NCBI GenBank assembly: GCA_946811695.1
Contig: OX328124.1
Coordinates: 84,801,293 to 84,865,292 of the forward strand
Reading direction: 5' to 3'
DNA from: Gonocerus acuteangulatus
Lineage: Eukaryota > Arthropoda > Insecta > Hemiptera > Coreidae
DNA length: 64,000 nucleotides
The position numbers were made by a program, and so were the translations under genes. Positions within the stretch are counted from its first letter, which is position 1, and every line of letters begins with the position of its first letter. Under the pieces are notes generated by a model. It was not told the origin of the DNA, ran no database searches, and worked only from the letters and a program-made list of their open reading frames with translations. Positions 1-11,801 of the stretch are shown in pieces.

Positions 1-143
1 TCATTAGCGCCGACATCCAGGGTGCAGCGAGGAATTTTCCCAGCGAGCCTTGAGATGAGAAAATTCCTGCCGGAGGTGGGAATCGAACCCACCATCTCCC
101 GTTTATGAATCCAGCGCGCTAGCCACTAGACTACGGGAGACCC
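1..143 (-). mobile_element. tRNA-Glu-like SINE (SINE1), truncated by the window edge
   Basis: Read on the minus strand, this begins with a tRNA-like head: TCCCGTAGTCTAGTGGCTAG (A box) followed by GGTGGGTTCGATTCCCACC (B box). The order and spacing fit tRNA-Glu. A unique body follows (AATTTTCTCATCTCAAGGCT, then TCGGCGCTAATG) that matches the copy at 2247-2436. The 3' tail lies beyond base 1. It is not a functional tRNA gene, because the acceptor arm is not closed and the sequence runs straight into the SINE body. It appears to sit inside or at the edge of the family A repeat that starts at 144. Confidence 0.85.
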
Positions 144-2638
144 CTATTTTCATTAATATCTCGAAAACGGTTGAAAATCTTGGGAAGCGAAAGGTTACCA
201 TTCTATAGCTTACTAAATGGTCTACAAAAAAGGTTCCAAACAAAGTTTTGAATAAGCGATGTCAATCGGAGAAATAGGTGCTTAAATTTTGAAGTAATTG
301 ATTTCGTTTATTCGAACGGTTCTTTTTGTCTGTTTTTATTCCTTGTTTTTTTTTTTTTTTAATTGCTTAAAGTTGGATAATGTATTTGACAATAAAGCAC
401 ATTAATTAAAATAAGAAAAACAATTCATTGTTAGAAATATATCTGGCTGTACCGTATGAAATGTCAGTTTTGGATTTGCCGATTTCGTTCAAATGTCTTG
501 AAACTGTCGAGGCTCCTACTCCGAGTTCTTTGGCATATTCCCTAGTGTTTGCAATTGCTTATAGTAGTCAAATGTATTTGCCAATAAAACAGGATAAGTT
601 TAATTGGAAACAATATTTTATTTTTGCGGAATCTTCGGATTCTCAGATGCCGTATGAATATCTATTAGGCCCCATTCGTATATTTTCCTTAATATCTCAA
701 AAAGGGTTAGGAAATCGTGGCAAGTGAAATGTAACAGTTCGAAAGCTTACTAAATTCTCTACAAAAAATGTTTTGAAGAAATATTTGATTGGGTGAAATA
801 ATAATAATATTTGAAGAGAAATAAGTGCTTAAAATTTAGTTAGTTTCGTTTATTTAAACGGATCTATTTTGGTGTTTCCCGCAGTTTTTTTTTTCACTGT
901 TCGTTATTTTTGTACTTGCTTATAGCAGTCAAATGTATTTGTCAGTAAACAGGATACGTATAGTTAGAAGGAATATTTTGTTTGTTAGAATTCGAAGATG
1001 CCGTATGAATATCTAGATTACAGTACTGGTGTTGATGTCGTTCTTGAGAATTGTTCTTGATATTCCCTATTTTCATCTGTTACCCATAGTTTTTTTATTG
1101 CTTGTAGTTTTTTCTTATTGATTATAGAATATAATTCTATTTGGCTATAAAATAGGATACGTAAAATTAGTAACAATATTTCCGAGATTTCTGAGCGAAA
1201 TGCCTTGTAAGATTTTCTACTACCACGAACGGCGTTTTTCCTCTATTTACCTCACGTTTTAATTGGTTGCTGTTTTTAACTCGTTTCCTGCTTCACTCCA
1301 CAGATGGGAAACACGCTTCTGACGTCGACCCAATGGCGTAATCGGAAGTGCCTAATAAATGATTTCACGTCTTAGAACAGGTAGATATCGAAAATAGCTG
1401 TGCTTCAAATTAGAATCTATTGTTGAGTAATTATATAAATCTTTGAATAATAATTCCAATAGTTAAAATTATAACTAAATTGGAAAATATGTATTTAATA
1501 GAACTCATTAAACCTTTTACAGAGAACACTATTTTTTATTTTAATTTTCTTGATCAACAGGTCTTTGCATATATTTGAAAACTCTGCTGATAAAACCTCT
1601 ATATCGTTTTTGTTTGATTCAATAATAAGAAATCCTTTTTTCAATGATTTTATGTTTTTAGGCCTATCTATAATTCCTTCGGGTTAATATGTTTTTTAAA
1701 TTGAAGCTTTAAAGCCTCAACAGGAATATTTGTGTAATCACCCTTCACAGTTAATTTATTAGAATCATGAGTGACCGTTTTTGTGTTACAACTAACAATC
1801 TTTGAAAACGAAGTTTGACGATCCTTGTTATTGTTATTTTCCTTCTGTTTGGCCGAGATTTTCTATTCATGATCTAATTCTCCTTGAATTTTTTGACTAG
1901 ATCAAGAACCTATTTTAAGCACTCGAAAATTCCTTAATTTAATTGAGGAAGTTTATCAAGCTTGATATAATCACTTTTGGGTTAATACGGGTGGTCTATA
2001 CCGAGTCCTTTGTTTGTAAACACAAAGAGCTTTCTGAGTAAAGTTAAAGGGCGGTAACGGTATATGACTTAACCTGGAACCAAACCCTGCATGCCGTTTT
2101 CGTAGTTGTTTAGCTCACATTTTAATGGGTTGTTGTTTTTTTTTTTAATTGCATTTATTTATAGAATTAGTATTACTGTAGAAGAAATCAAGAAAATAGA
2201 AATATTTTGATATTTGTTTTGATATTTGAAATAACTATTTGTAGCGGGGTCTCCCGTACTCTAGTGGCTAGCACGCTAGATTCATAAGCGGGAGATGGTG
2301 GGTTCGATCCCCACCGGCGCCAGAAATTTTCTCATCTCAGGGCTCGCTGAGAAAATTCCTGGCTGCACCCTGGAAGTCGGCGCTAATGGCCACGATTTGT
2401 CGATGCGCCATAAAAAAAAAAAAATAAATAAAAAATACTATTAGTAGCAGTTGGGCTGGCCAACCTTTGGTGGGTGCCATTCCAGGGATAAAGGGTACGC
2501 TGCCCCTTGATAACGGGCCCTTTGTTTCCGGGGGAAAGGTTGAACCAAAATAAAAACGGTTTCTATTTCAATCTTCCCAAATGACACTAGGGATAAAAAC
2601 TAAACCGCGCTAAGATGACGCAGTTCCTGCGAGTCGGA
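144..2638 (-). mobile_element. Helitron/Helentron-like family A, copy 1 (5' end at 2638, 3' end off window)
   Basis: The minus strand starts at about 2638 with TCCGACTCGCAGGAACTG, then CTTAGCGCGGTT, the 5' signature shared with copies at 37323, 53018 and 57957. The body from 144 to about 1250 is the reverse complement of the body at 38660-40160, including segments reading TCTCCGATTGACATCGC and ATATCTCGAAAACGGTTG. Short open frames here (for example 428-727) are not supported as genes. A SINE is inserted at 2247-2436. The 3' hairpin end would lie left of the window. Assignment to the Helentron group is inferred from termini, not from any encoded Rep/helicase protein. Confidence 0.7.
2247..2436 (+). 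mobile_element. Full-length tRNA-Glu-like SINE (SINE1) with target duplication
   Basis: The head has TCTCCCGTACTCTAGTGGCT (A box) and GGTGGGTTCGATCCCCACC (B box). The body continues to GTCGGCGCTAATGG and GTCGATGCGCCAT and ends in an A-rich tail with AAATAAATAA. It is flanked by ACTATTTGTAGC (2234-2245) and ACTATTAGTAGC (2437-2448), a 12-bp target-site duplication with one mismatch, so both ends are defined. It is the reference copy for fragments at 27030, 57484, 61298 and 62380. Confidence 0.9.
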
Positions 2639-2695
2639 CTTTTTTTTTTTTAATGGAAGCTACTAATATTTACGACAACTTTGACTAGCCAGATT

Positions 2696-2763
2696 TTTGT
2701 TTTTTGTTTCTCTTGTTAATTAAATTATTTGTTTTTTGTTTCTCTTGTTAATTAAATTATTTG
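2696..2763 (+). repeat. Direct tandem duplication, ~33 bp x 2
   Basis: The unit TTGTTTTTTGTTTCTCTTG plus TTAATTAAATTAT occurs twice back to back with no obvious mismatch, consistent with a recent slippage or duplication event. It lies between the poly-T after the family A 5' end and the inverted repeat that follows. Confidence 0.8.
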
Positions 2764-2777
2764 TAAATAATTCACCC

Positions 2778-3053
2778 AATTTGGCAATTGGAAAAAAAAT
2801 AATATTTTATGTTTTTAGCTAACTTAATAGCGGCACTGATCTCAATGAAATTAAATATTCTAATCCTGATTAGACTTGGTCAGACAGGCTCGTCTTCTCC
2901 TAATTTCTCCTAATGCAACATTGAGATTAATTGAAATAATATGATTTTTTTCCATGTCTAATCAGGATTTGAATGTTTAATTGCGATGACATCAGTGCTG
3001 ATATTAAGTTAGATGAATAATGAAATATTATTTTATGTTCAATTGTCAAAGTT
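2778..3053. mobile_element. MITE-like inverted repeat, ~275 bp
   Basis: The left arm (about 2780-2882: GGCAATTGG, AATAATATTTTATG, CTAACTTAATAGCGGCACTG, CCTGATTAGACTTGG) is matched in inverse by the right arm (about 2955-3050: CCATGTCTAATCAGG, CAGTGCTGATATTAAG, ATAAAATAATATTTC seen on the reverse strand). Arms are ~95-100 bp and imperfect. No target duplication could be fixed, so the superfamily is open. Confidence 0.6.
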
Positions 3054-4679
3054 TGAACTATTTTTAATAAACACGTATATTAATAAACAGGGCAAAAAAA
3101 AAAAAAAGAAAAAAAGAGAATCTCGGACTAGACAAAGTTGTTCTACATTTTATTAGCTTTCATTAAAAAAAAAAATTATTGCAATTGGTTAAGATTTAGA
3201 AGCTGTAGCCTTTTTTGAAACACGAAATGTCGTTTGGCCCACCTGTGCGGCGGACCACAATGGTGAGGTACGCGAAGACAAAGGGAAACCTCACCTGCTG
3301 CGATGTTGGAATTTTTTTGTCGACTACAAATTTTTTTAACTGAAATTAATTATTATTTTAATTAACTGAATCAGTTGGATATAAAAATTAAGGTAAAATA
3401 AGTGTTCTTAGTTAATTGTCGTCGTATAACTTTTATGGAAGTAGCTTTCTATTCGGTTTATCTGGTCAGGTCTTTTTGAAAATTGACTGAAGTCATAGAG
3501 TACTTCCTAGTATAACAATCTAGGAGTTTGAAAACACTTTTCGGCAAAGCCAGATTAGTAAACAGGAAATGGAGACGTACCATCAGCATTATAACCTTAG
3601 AAACACTACCTTTTCAAACAATTTTATTTAGCCTTTTATACAAATACCGCAGGAAAGCATGAGAACACGAAGCAACAAACAATTCCTTGCTTCGAGAGTT
3701 ATTCTTCCTTGTTGTCATTAATTACTGGGAGTAATTGTCGCCTCTGTTGGTGACACCTCTAATTGTATTCCTTGATTTATTTGTTTTTCACCTTTACTCT
3801 TTCTGGAAAATTGGATTTGCTTTTTTATTTAAATTGTTTATCTCTTGACGTGTTAATTACAAATACTTTCGTTTGATTTTTTTTTCTTATCTTTAAGAGA
3901 AAGTTGTTTTTATCATATTTTTGTTTTTAAAAACTAATACCATGTTTTTTCATTGAATTGTCGTTGTTGTTTTAGAGTGTTACCATCCTCCTTAGCTCCT
4001 TAGCCAGGAAACCCGTTTTTCGACGGCAATCTAGTGACACAATTCACATGTGCCGATTAGAAAAGTCAACGTTTCTGAATAGATAAATCACAAAAATTAC
4101 GTAGATTCATCATATTTATTCTGGTGTTAGTTATAGCATATTTTTTTTTTTAATTATTGCAAATAAATAAAAGAGGTGAGATTTGTTTTTTTTAAAACGC
4201 GGGAAATTAATTAAGTTTGTCAGCGTTATATTATAAACGTAATTAATTATACTCTTTTTTACAAAGACATGTGACCCTGTTTGCATGGTGATTTTTTTTT
4301 TTTTATATCAATTATTGTGCATAAGCTGCTGAGGCCATGAGCACAGGGTGATATGTTATACTGAATTAAAATAAAATAATATATTTAATTATGAATTAAC
4401 AGCATATTTTTTAAATATTAAAATACCTGAGTGAATTTTGTGTGAAGTTGAATCCCTAAGAACAAAATATCAGAATCTGCTGGGTGAAATTGGGTTGATT
4501 GATTTTTGAACGCCTTTCAAACATCAGAAGGAAAGGTTCAAGAAATAATTGCTTCAGAGTGGGGTCTTTTTGGTAGTTTAAGTGTTATTAAACGAGTCTG
4601 GATGTGAGGTAAGGTTTTTTAAACTTTTACTCCTCCATTTAAAAAAAAAAAAATATTAGCTAGGTATATTCTAGCAGTA
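3054..4679. other. No gene seen; AT-rich unique sequence
   Basis: This stretch contains poly-T and poly-A runs and one short GC-richer patch at 3230-3300, which holds an 8-bp inverted pair GGTGAGGT/ACCTCACC. No convincing coding frame, RNA gene or known repeat was recognised. Confidence 0.5.
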
Positions 4680-4714
4680 AAATAGTCGATTTATTTTTTT
4701 AAGTCGACTATTTT
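4680..4714. repeat. Small hairpin
   Basis: AAATAGTCGA and TCGACTATTT form a perfect 10-bp inverted pair separated by a short T-rich loop. No function can be assigned. Confidence 0.6.
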
Positions 4715-4739
4715 TTTTCGGTTATCATTTCGACAGGAA

Positions 4740-5335
4740 CGAATAGCTCGTGAGATATTGATTCTTTTTCGCTTAGAGAACCGTTCTGTAGTTGGACAAA
4801 TGTATTTGCTTCGAGGCATACTACTGTTACTCCCTCTTATTCGATGCAAATGTATTTTTTTTTTTTGCACGGGTATATTGTACCATAATTATTTCTTTAC
4901 TTTTAAAATTGCCGTATATCAGTAATTTATGACCAATAATTAAAAAAAAAAAGAGAAGTATATTGGCTCCATATTTTGTATTATAAGCTACTCGTTTAAC
5001 TTTCCATCTGTCGACACATCAGCACCAGAACCTTATAACTAAAATGATAAAATATGTTATAATCAGCCCATGGGTCTAACCTACCACCGCTTCAATAACT
5101 TTTTGACAGAAAATTTATAAAAATGGTCACGCTTGGCGTTTTTGCAACAGACAAGCAGGTGTTGCATATATTTTTATAAACATCTCGAAAACGGTTGGAA
5201 ATTCGTTGAAAGTATAAGGCATTCATGAAGACTACAGAATTTCCTAAAAAGGTCCCGGTGCAATTTTTACAGATCTTATTCAGAGAAATCGGAGCTTGAA
5301 ATTTGATAGTGTCAGTTGCGTTTCTTTGAGCAGTT

Positions 5336-5386
<51 letters not shown>

Positions 5387-5668
5387 ACCCCAGTTTTTAA
5401 TCGGTTGTTCTTTTTACTGCAATCAGCAGTCTTATGCAATTGTTTTAGTGAGCTACGACAAGCATTTTTTCAAGTATAGATAGAGTTGGGTTCTTCTACT
5501 TCGTGGCTCCTAAAATATTTATTCTCTCCGAGATTGGAGTAGGTATTTAAAATTTTAACAAAATATCCATACAGTGTATTTACTGTTATTCAGTCTGTTC
5601 TGCTCCAAGTTTTCCAAATGAAACTAGGGATCCGAACGTTATGGCAGTGCGCTAAGACGAAGCAGTTC
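4740..5668 (-). mobile_element. Degraded family A copy 2
   Basis: On the minus strand the 5' part at 5598-5668 reads GAACTGC, CGTCTTAGCGC and CCCTAGTTTCATTTGG, matching the family A 5' end but diverged. The body around 5160-5300 contains CATCTCGAAAACGGTTGG and an AGAGAAATCGGAGCTTGAAA segment seen in the other copies. A poly-T run of about 44 at 5337-5380 makes a poly-lysine frame on the minus strand that is not a gene. Confidence 0.5.
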
Positions 5669-6763
5669 TTGATTTGTATTTCCGCACATTCCGAATTCTT
5701 AAACATAATCTCTCGGAGTGAATGTTTGGCCTCGATAGCCTTGACTAGCCCTCGCGTATGAATATATTCATGAAGTGGCTACTGCAGCTGTGGATATTGA
5801 CGTTGTCGATGCATGTTCTATCAGTAAAGGACAAAGCCCTGCAGTGCCAACATTAAGCCAAGAGTGATTGATTCACCGGGGAATAACCAGAACATTCACT
5901 CTAACATGCTAATAATCTATAGAACAATCACTCTAACGGAATGTAAGTATTCGTTTCATTTATGAAGGATAAGTGTGTTTATCAAGGAGTTTCTTCATTA
6001 TAAGAAATTATTTTGAGGGCCCTATTCTAAAAAATTCTCCTTATCGCAGGAGCTGCATAAACGAACTACCTCCCACAGCAACGTTGTTAATTTAGGCCAA
6101 ATTTTATAGAAATGTGCTTAAGCAGAGGAGTAAATAAAGCAAAGAATTTTAAATATTTTTTAACTAGCTAATTTATTTCTACATAGGGTTAAAACACGGA
6201 CATGGTTAACATCGCAAGTCCTACATTATAATCAATTACAGAAATGATTGCTCATGTGCTTTTTTTAAAATAACTAAATAAAATACAAATTGATAAATAA
6301 TTTAAATAACACACATTTTAATTGATCTTGACCTCAAACCAATTTTTATTTTTCTCTCCTTTTTTACATTAAACGTTTCGGCTATTTTTCCATTTTCAAT
6401 CTCAAACTAGCTGCCCTTATTTTACAATTTGTAAAATTGGTCTTTGTCATCCTCGCCCTAATATTTTACACAAACTTCCAACATTTCTTTCTTTCATAAT
6501 TTAAATCCAGATATCGGTTTTCGGTTTTGTATGTTCTATTAGATTTTTTTTTAAATAACCTTCACGGCCCTTAAAAAATCAAAAAGCCACTTCAGAGTGT
6601 TAATGCGATCGCCTAGAATTTCGTGTACGAAAGCTGGCGTTGTTTTTTTAGATGCTCATAAACTCTGTAATTCGTGAAGAAATATTTGACACATAGCTGC
6701 ACATTGCATGAATTGTAAATTGGCGGAGGGTTCTTTCACATGAGCAAGGATACCTCTGCTTTA
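5669..6763. other. No gene seen; one family-B-like 5' end fragment
   Basis: Mostly AT-rich unique sequence. At 6030-6066 it reads TCCTTATCGCAGGAGCTGC followed by ATAAACGAACTACCTCCC, which resembles the start of the family B elements and is probably a diverged relic. Nothing else was recognised. Confidence 0.4.
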
Positions 6764-6939
6764 ACACTTCCTTTTATCGTGGAGATGTAGATAGTTTGCC
6801 GTTGCAGTGATACGAAGACAGGATATGGTTGGGATTCGGCTAGAAGAAAAAATCAATACAGATTTCTTCCTGAAGGTCTGACGTTTTTTTTTCCTAGCCG
6901 AATCCCAACCATACCTTGTCTTCGTACTTCCTTTTATCT
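6764..6939. repeat. Hairpin with ~42-bp arms flanked by a direct repeat
   Basis: The arm at 6811-6852 (TACGAAGACAGGATATGG, TTGGGATTCGGCTAG) is matched inversely at 6884-6928 (CTAGCCGAATCCCAACCATA, CTTGTCTTCGTAC). ACTTCCTTTTATC appears on both sides (about 6766-6778 and 6927-6939), as if flanking an insertion. The motif TGGTTGGGATTCGGCTA recurs at 53177, so the arms derive from a dispersed repeat. Confidence 0.7.
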
Positions 6940-7288
6940 TTCGGAGTTTGATATCCCTCACTTCTTAATAAACAGTTTGCCATCTCAGCCATATTCAGTC
7001 TTTTCCATTCGCTATTGGAACTTCACGGAATGACATGGCTTCTATAATTATTTTCCTTGCTAAGGTGTCAATTTTCGATTCGATATTTTCTACAATACCC
7101 GGGAATCTAAATAATAGTCAATTTTTGTTTCCTGAGCTGTAATTCCCAAATTATTTTAATTATACTTACTATTAGAGCGTAAAATATGATTTAATGGGGT
7201 TTCGTTGTAGAATTAATGTTCAGAGCTTCATCAAAGGCAAAAAGATCTGCTCTGTTGTAACTGCAGATCGCTGGGAGAGCGAACTTAC

Positions 7289-7456
7289 AGGATCCTGATG
7301 AGCTAAGTACTGCGTCACCCCCTCCATGGCTTTCTTTGGAGACACCAGTGTTTATTTCGTGACCTTCAAAAAGCCAACAGCCATTTAGTGATGTTGATTC
7401 GTCATGACTTGCCATCACGTGGCCTGGATAGTGGTAGGTTCTCTTGCTTTCTGTGG
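7289..7456 (-). CDS. Candidate internal coding exon of an unknown host gene
   Basis: On the minus strand a 168-nt open segment is bounded by an acceptor-like AAAATATTTACAG at its 5' side and a consensus donor GTAAGT (plus strand 7283-7288) at its 3' side. Both boundaries fall in phase 1, so the exon is symmetric and encodes about 56 residues. The peptide (start ATESKRTYHYPGHVMASHDE, later GGGDAVLSSSGS) is of mixed composition and is less AT-driven than neighbouring frames. I do not recognise a domain. No partner exon was found nearby. It could also be a fortuitous open frame or a transposon-derived exon. Confidence 0.4.
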
Positions 7457-7749
7457 CTGTAAATATTTTCAATTCTAGCTCCTTATGAAGCACTTACGAT
7501 GCGAAACTAGTTGGGAGCAATAAATCATTTATATCTAGTCACGTATTTTATTTCTAGACCTTCCGCTTCCGTCTGATAAGTGTGCATAGATTAATAATTT
7601 GGCCTGAGCCCTGGGTTTCAGGTAAATTCCAATTCTTAGCTTTTCTAGATTGTTATCATTATACCGTAAATTCTTAGTATTTCCGTTCATTGGCTTCCCC
7701 ATCATGTACAGTACTTCATCCATGTACTTATTAATATCGGTTTTTAAAT
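7457..7749. other. No feature recognised
   Basis: The short minus-strand frame at 7535-7723 has no recognisable motif or splice context and is not called. Confidence 0.5.
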
Positions 7750-8186
<437 letters not shown>

Positions 8187-8204
8187 TAATTATGTCTAGG
8201 CTAT

Positions 8205-8372
8205 TAGAGCCAGGCTATTAATGGCCAGTTGCCACTCTTCCAAAAAATCCATGGAGCAACAGGGATTTCCTTGAATGGGCCCTGAAATGAAAAGAAAAAT
8301 CTTAATCTGCGCACCCGCGTTTCCCGACTGAGAGTCCAAGGCGTTAGCAACAGGACTACGGACGGACCCCTT
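8205..8372 (-). mobile_element. Possible third tRNA-derived SINE, diverged
   Basis: On the minus strand a head reads GTCCGTCCGTAGTCCTGTTG, CTAACGCCTTGGACTCTCAG and GGGAAACGCGGGTGCGCAG. It aligns with SINE1 (GTAGTCTAGTGGCTAGC and so on), but the B box has decayed. The tail contains GGCCATTAATAGCCTGG, similar in position to the GCGCTAATGGCC tail of SINE1. No target duplication was found. Confidence 0.45.
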
Positions 8373-8411
8373 TAGATACCAATAAAAGTTACTGGAAGTT
8401 AAACGTGACAA

Positions 8412-9435
8412 GTGTAAACATTATTGATGCTTTGCACATTTAGGTATTCATATATTATATAATTTTATTTATTTATTTATGTTTTCGCAATATTGGTGAC
8501 AAAACATTACATAATTTAATATTAGTCTTAATTGGTTTCTATTTGTTTCATAGGAAAAATAGAATATAATTTCTCCTATTACAATACTCAGTACCTATTA
8601 TTAATGTGATTATTTATTTAATTACTAATGAATATAATTATATATTAATGAATTAATTCATGTAGTCATGCATTCATGTATAACCTTTGATCAATAACTA
8701 ACTTTGATTTCATACGCGAATTGCCAACATTGGCAGTCTAATTATTGTTTGATTTAATGTTGAGAACGTTGTTTGATATTTGCGTAACTAGAGCTGTGTT
8801 ATCTATAGTTAAATAATTTGAAAATGGGAAATAATTCGTTAGATGGAAATTCAAAAAGTATATGGATTTTTCGGAATTTTAGTAATATTTGAAGACTGAA
8901 AAAATCAACTTTAGCGGTAAAAATGGTAATAATTATGTCTGCTCTCCTAGCAATTATGAATGCTTTGTAAAATCAGCCAAAAACTTTATTTTATCCAATG
9001 GTTTTCTTCACTGAAATGCCTATGAGTACATGTTTTGGTTGCTTGAGGTGTTCCACACTAGCTAGCAGAATTAATGTGCTTGGGTTGGGTTGGGTTGTCG
9101 AAAACCTTCTAGGCCATCATTGTCCTTAGACTATTGTGAACTCGTGTATAGTGTAATGTTAGGTTTAACAGAGTTTGCAATTTGTGTTTAAGACAATGTT
9201 GCTTTTTAAAAGCAAATTACTACAGCATAGATATAGGGACCAAAAATGTTGCTTTGGGGGAAAAACCTGCTGACAATGTTGCTTTGGAAAGGATTACTAC
9301 CAATAGATACAAAAGTTTACATCTGTATGATGCCATATATACATATTTGTAAATATATTTATTTATTTAAATGTATTTTTCGATATATGTTATTTATTTT
9401 TTTAATATGCTGTGACTACAGCTGACAGCACGTTG
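8412..9435. other. No gene seen
   Basis: AT-rich sequence. The phrase AATGTTGCTTT recurs three times between 9196 and 9285, but the copies do not form a clear repeat unit. Confidence 0.5.
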
Positions 9436-10801
9436 GTAATGACTAGGGACCGGATTTTTAGGATAAAATAAGCACCCAATTAGGTTTTTGAAACAGGCAT
9501 AATAGGTCGTTTTAGGTTTTGATCTAAAAATACATTTTAGGTTTTTTTAGGTGATAAAAATGCTCTGAATAGGTTCAAAAAATAGGTCCTTTTAGGTTTT
9601 TTTATTTAAAAATCCATTTTAGGTTCTTTTAGATAATAAAAATGTTTCAGTAGGGTCAACCTATTATAATTTATCATTAATAATTTTAATTAATTTATAA
9701 TTGATAAGCCTATATGTAGTGTGTGTGTTGACTACCTATATGTAGTGACATAAAAAAAAAAAATAACATTATTTTATAGAATAGTATTTTGAGAAAAAAA
9801 AAGATGAGCAAATAAAAATAAAACGGAAATACAAATTATTATTTAAAAAAAGAATAAGTAGTCCAAATATTCTACAAAATATTTATTTAAAAAACAAAGT
9901 GAATGAAATTTATTTAAATAAAATACATTTTAGAAAAAAGCAATGTTTAAAAAAAAAAAATTAAATTATTTAATAAAATATACATTAATAAAACAAATAA
10001 ATAAGAACGTAAAAAAAAACGATTAAAACGAATATGTAAAGGACACTTTTAAGTTTCTCACCTTAAGAGTTCCAACTTCTAAAGAACATCAGGAAGAATT
10101 TCATTGCCTACAGAAAGGTACTTAACTAAGCCAAAAACCAAATAATTAAATGTTGGGAAAATTTAAAAGGGAAAATATGAAACTGAAATAGCTATTACCC
10201 CTTGTTACGGAAATTATCATATAGGTGCTCAGGTTTTCGACGGTTTACGCCACAAGACGTCAAAGGGGAGTATTTCATCGCATCTTTTAGCTCCAGTGTT
10301 GACGATTCCAATTTTTCAATGAGATTTGGAAGATCTGAGAAATGTGCTCTTAGAAATGCGAATGCAGCATTAATCTCGTTGCTCTGAAGGAACATCGAAG
10401 CCTTAGAAATGACAGCTGCTGCATTCATATCAAAAGCGTCAACAACTGTTTTTATTTTTTTCCACAACGTGTTAAAATGGGTTCTAGTGGAAGCGACACT
10501 CATAGTAAAATTTCCCTGAACGTCTCGACCCGGGAAAATGCTTTTAGGAAAATTTGTTTGATCGAGGAAATTAGTTCATTGTATTGTATTTTCTAATTTA
10601 AAGATTAGGTAGTTCTAGGTCATTTCATCGTTTTTTAGGTGATTTTAGGTGATATCATCCAGAATAGGTTTTTTTAGGTTCTTCCAAATTTGCATGAATG
10701 ATACTACAAGACGCGAATCATATGAAAAACCGATCAATATCATGTTTTGACGAAAGGAAAAAAATAGGTGAAAACCTATGAATCCGGTCCCTAGTAATGA
10801 C
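9436..10801. mobile_element. hAT-superfamily DNA transposon (internally deleted) with 8-bp target duplications
   Basis: The element spans 9444-10793. It starts TAGGGACCGGATTTTTAGG and ends CCTATGAATCCGGTCCCTA, an imperfect terminal inverted repeat. Both sides carry exactly GTAATGAC (9436-9443 and 10794-10801), the 8-bp duplication diagnostic of hAT insertion. Both ends are rich in TTTTAGGT motifs (TAGGTTTTT, TTTTAGGTGAT), plausible transposase-binding repeats. At 1350 bp it is shorter than autonomous hATs and keeps only a fragment of transposase. Confidence 0.9.
10195..10503 (-). pseudogene. hAT transposase C-terminal region remnant (CGGBP1-like hAT type)
   Basis: A 102-residue minus-strand frame lies inside the hAT element. 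Residues ~14-24 read WKKIKTVVDAFD and ~42-66 read SNEINAAFAFLRAHFSDLPN followed by LIEKLESS. This pattern (KSVVDAFD, then an acidic helix, LAYIKANFGFLP, then IKKLE) is what I know from the C-terminal part of CGGBP1-related hAT transposases; that is recognition from memory, not a search. The BED zinc finger and RNase-H catalytic core are missing and the 3' end stops early, so it cannot be active. The Met start is arbitrary for a fragment. Confidence 0.65.
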
Positions 10802-11801
10802 ACTTAAAATGTGTGTTGTTGCGAGACACCACTTTAACCGGTATTGACAATCGAAGTTTTATTCATTTGACTTAGCAAAAACCCTCACTTGGACAATTTT
10901 TTACCTCTTGCCGAACTTTTTGCTACTCCGCCAATCCACACAAATCGTCTACTTACAACAACGGCGACCATATCTTCTGGATAACCTTTAGTGAAGACGG
11001 AAATCGAACAAAGGACTATCCCGGGGCTTTTGAAGAGGTCCAGGGAGTAGAGGAGGTTTAGAAATTAGCAGAAACCTGATGTTTCCATGTCTCGAGGTAT
11101 TTGTTTCTATACAAATGCCTAATTTAAAATGTTGCTAAGATTTAATGTATAAGTTAGAAAATAGAATTCAGAACTTTTTGATGAATGTTTTGTTTTGTGA
11201 AAAATTATTTCAGCCAACAGAGTAGTGTGGTTAAATTTTGCTTCAATTGAATACAAAAATATTTGTTCGGGAAATGTGGTCAGAGAAAAAGTCAGTTCTC
11301 TCAGTATATTAGTAGCCCTTAAGGGCCAATTTGTGAATTCAAAATTTGATCAAATTGAGAATAAAGAAAATAATGATTGGAATCGGACTAAAGGTATTCT
11401 GTAGAATTGAAGGCAGTTTTTCTTTAGGCTTATTTTATTTACCGGAAGGCATTGAGATCTTATTTTCTTACGAGGACTTAGAGATACAAATTGAATTCCA
11501 GGATCTGCTTGCAAGGAGTGGAAAGCATTTCCGAAAAGAAAACTGTATAATGAGAACTCTTTTCTTTTGGACAGAATGAATAAGAGATGAGGCCTTCGGA
11601 GCTGAAATACTCTGCCAGTGAAGGAAATATATCGATGCCAGAATCGCATCTTGTGTTTATTATTTGGTAGAGAACTGAGCTTTTTCCTTCTTAAACGTAA
11701 TAAGTTTTTAGTTTTCTCGATCATTAACGGACGTATTAGAGTTAATTTATGATGGATTAAATTCCAAATTCAACCAACTTTAGAAGTTCTCATCCCAGTT
11801 G
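10802..11801. other. No gene seen
   Basis: Overlapping open frames on both strands at 11346-11724 have no recognisable domain and mirror one another; they are not called. Confidence 0.5.

Noticed and set aside
60..140. tRNA gene on the minus strand
   Set aside because: A and B boxes are present, but the acceptor arm does not close and the SINE body follows directly.
428..727. 99-aa plus-strand frame starting MLEIYLAVPYEMSVLDLPIS
   Set aside because: It lies in the body of a repeat that recurs (inverted) at 39000-39120 without keeping the frame, so it is not a gene.
5092..5439. 115-aa minus-strand frame with a poly-Lys tract
   Set aside because: It is caused by a ~44-nt T run within a decayed family A repeat; there is no domain and no splice context.
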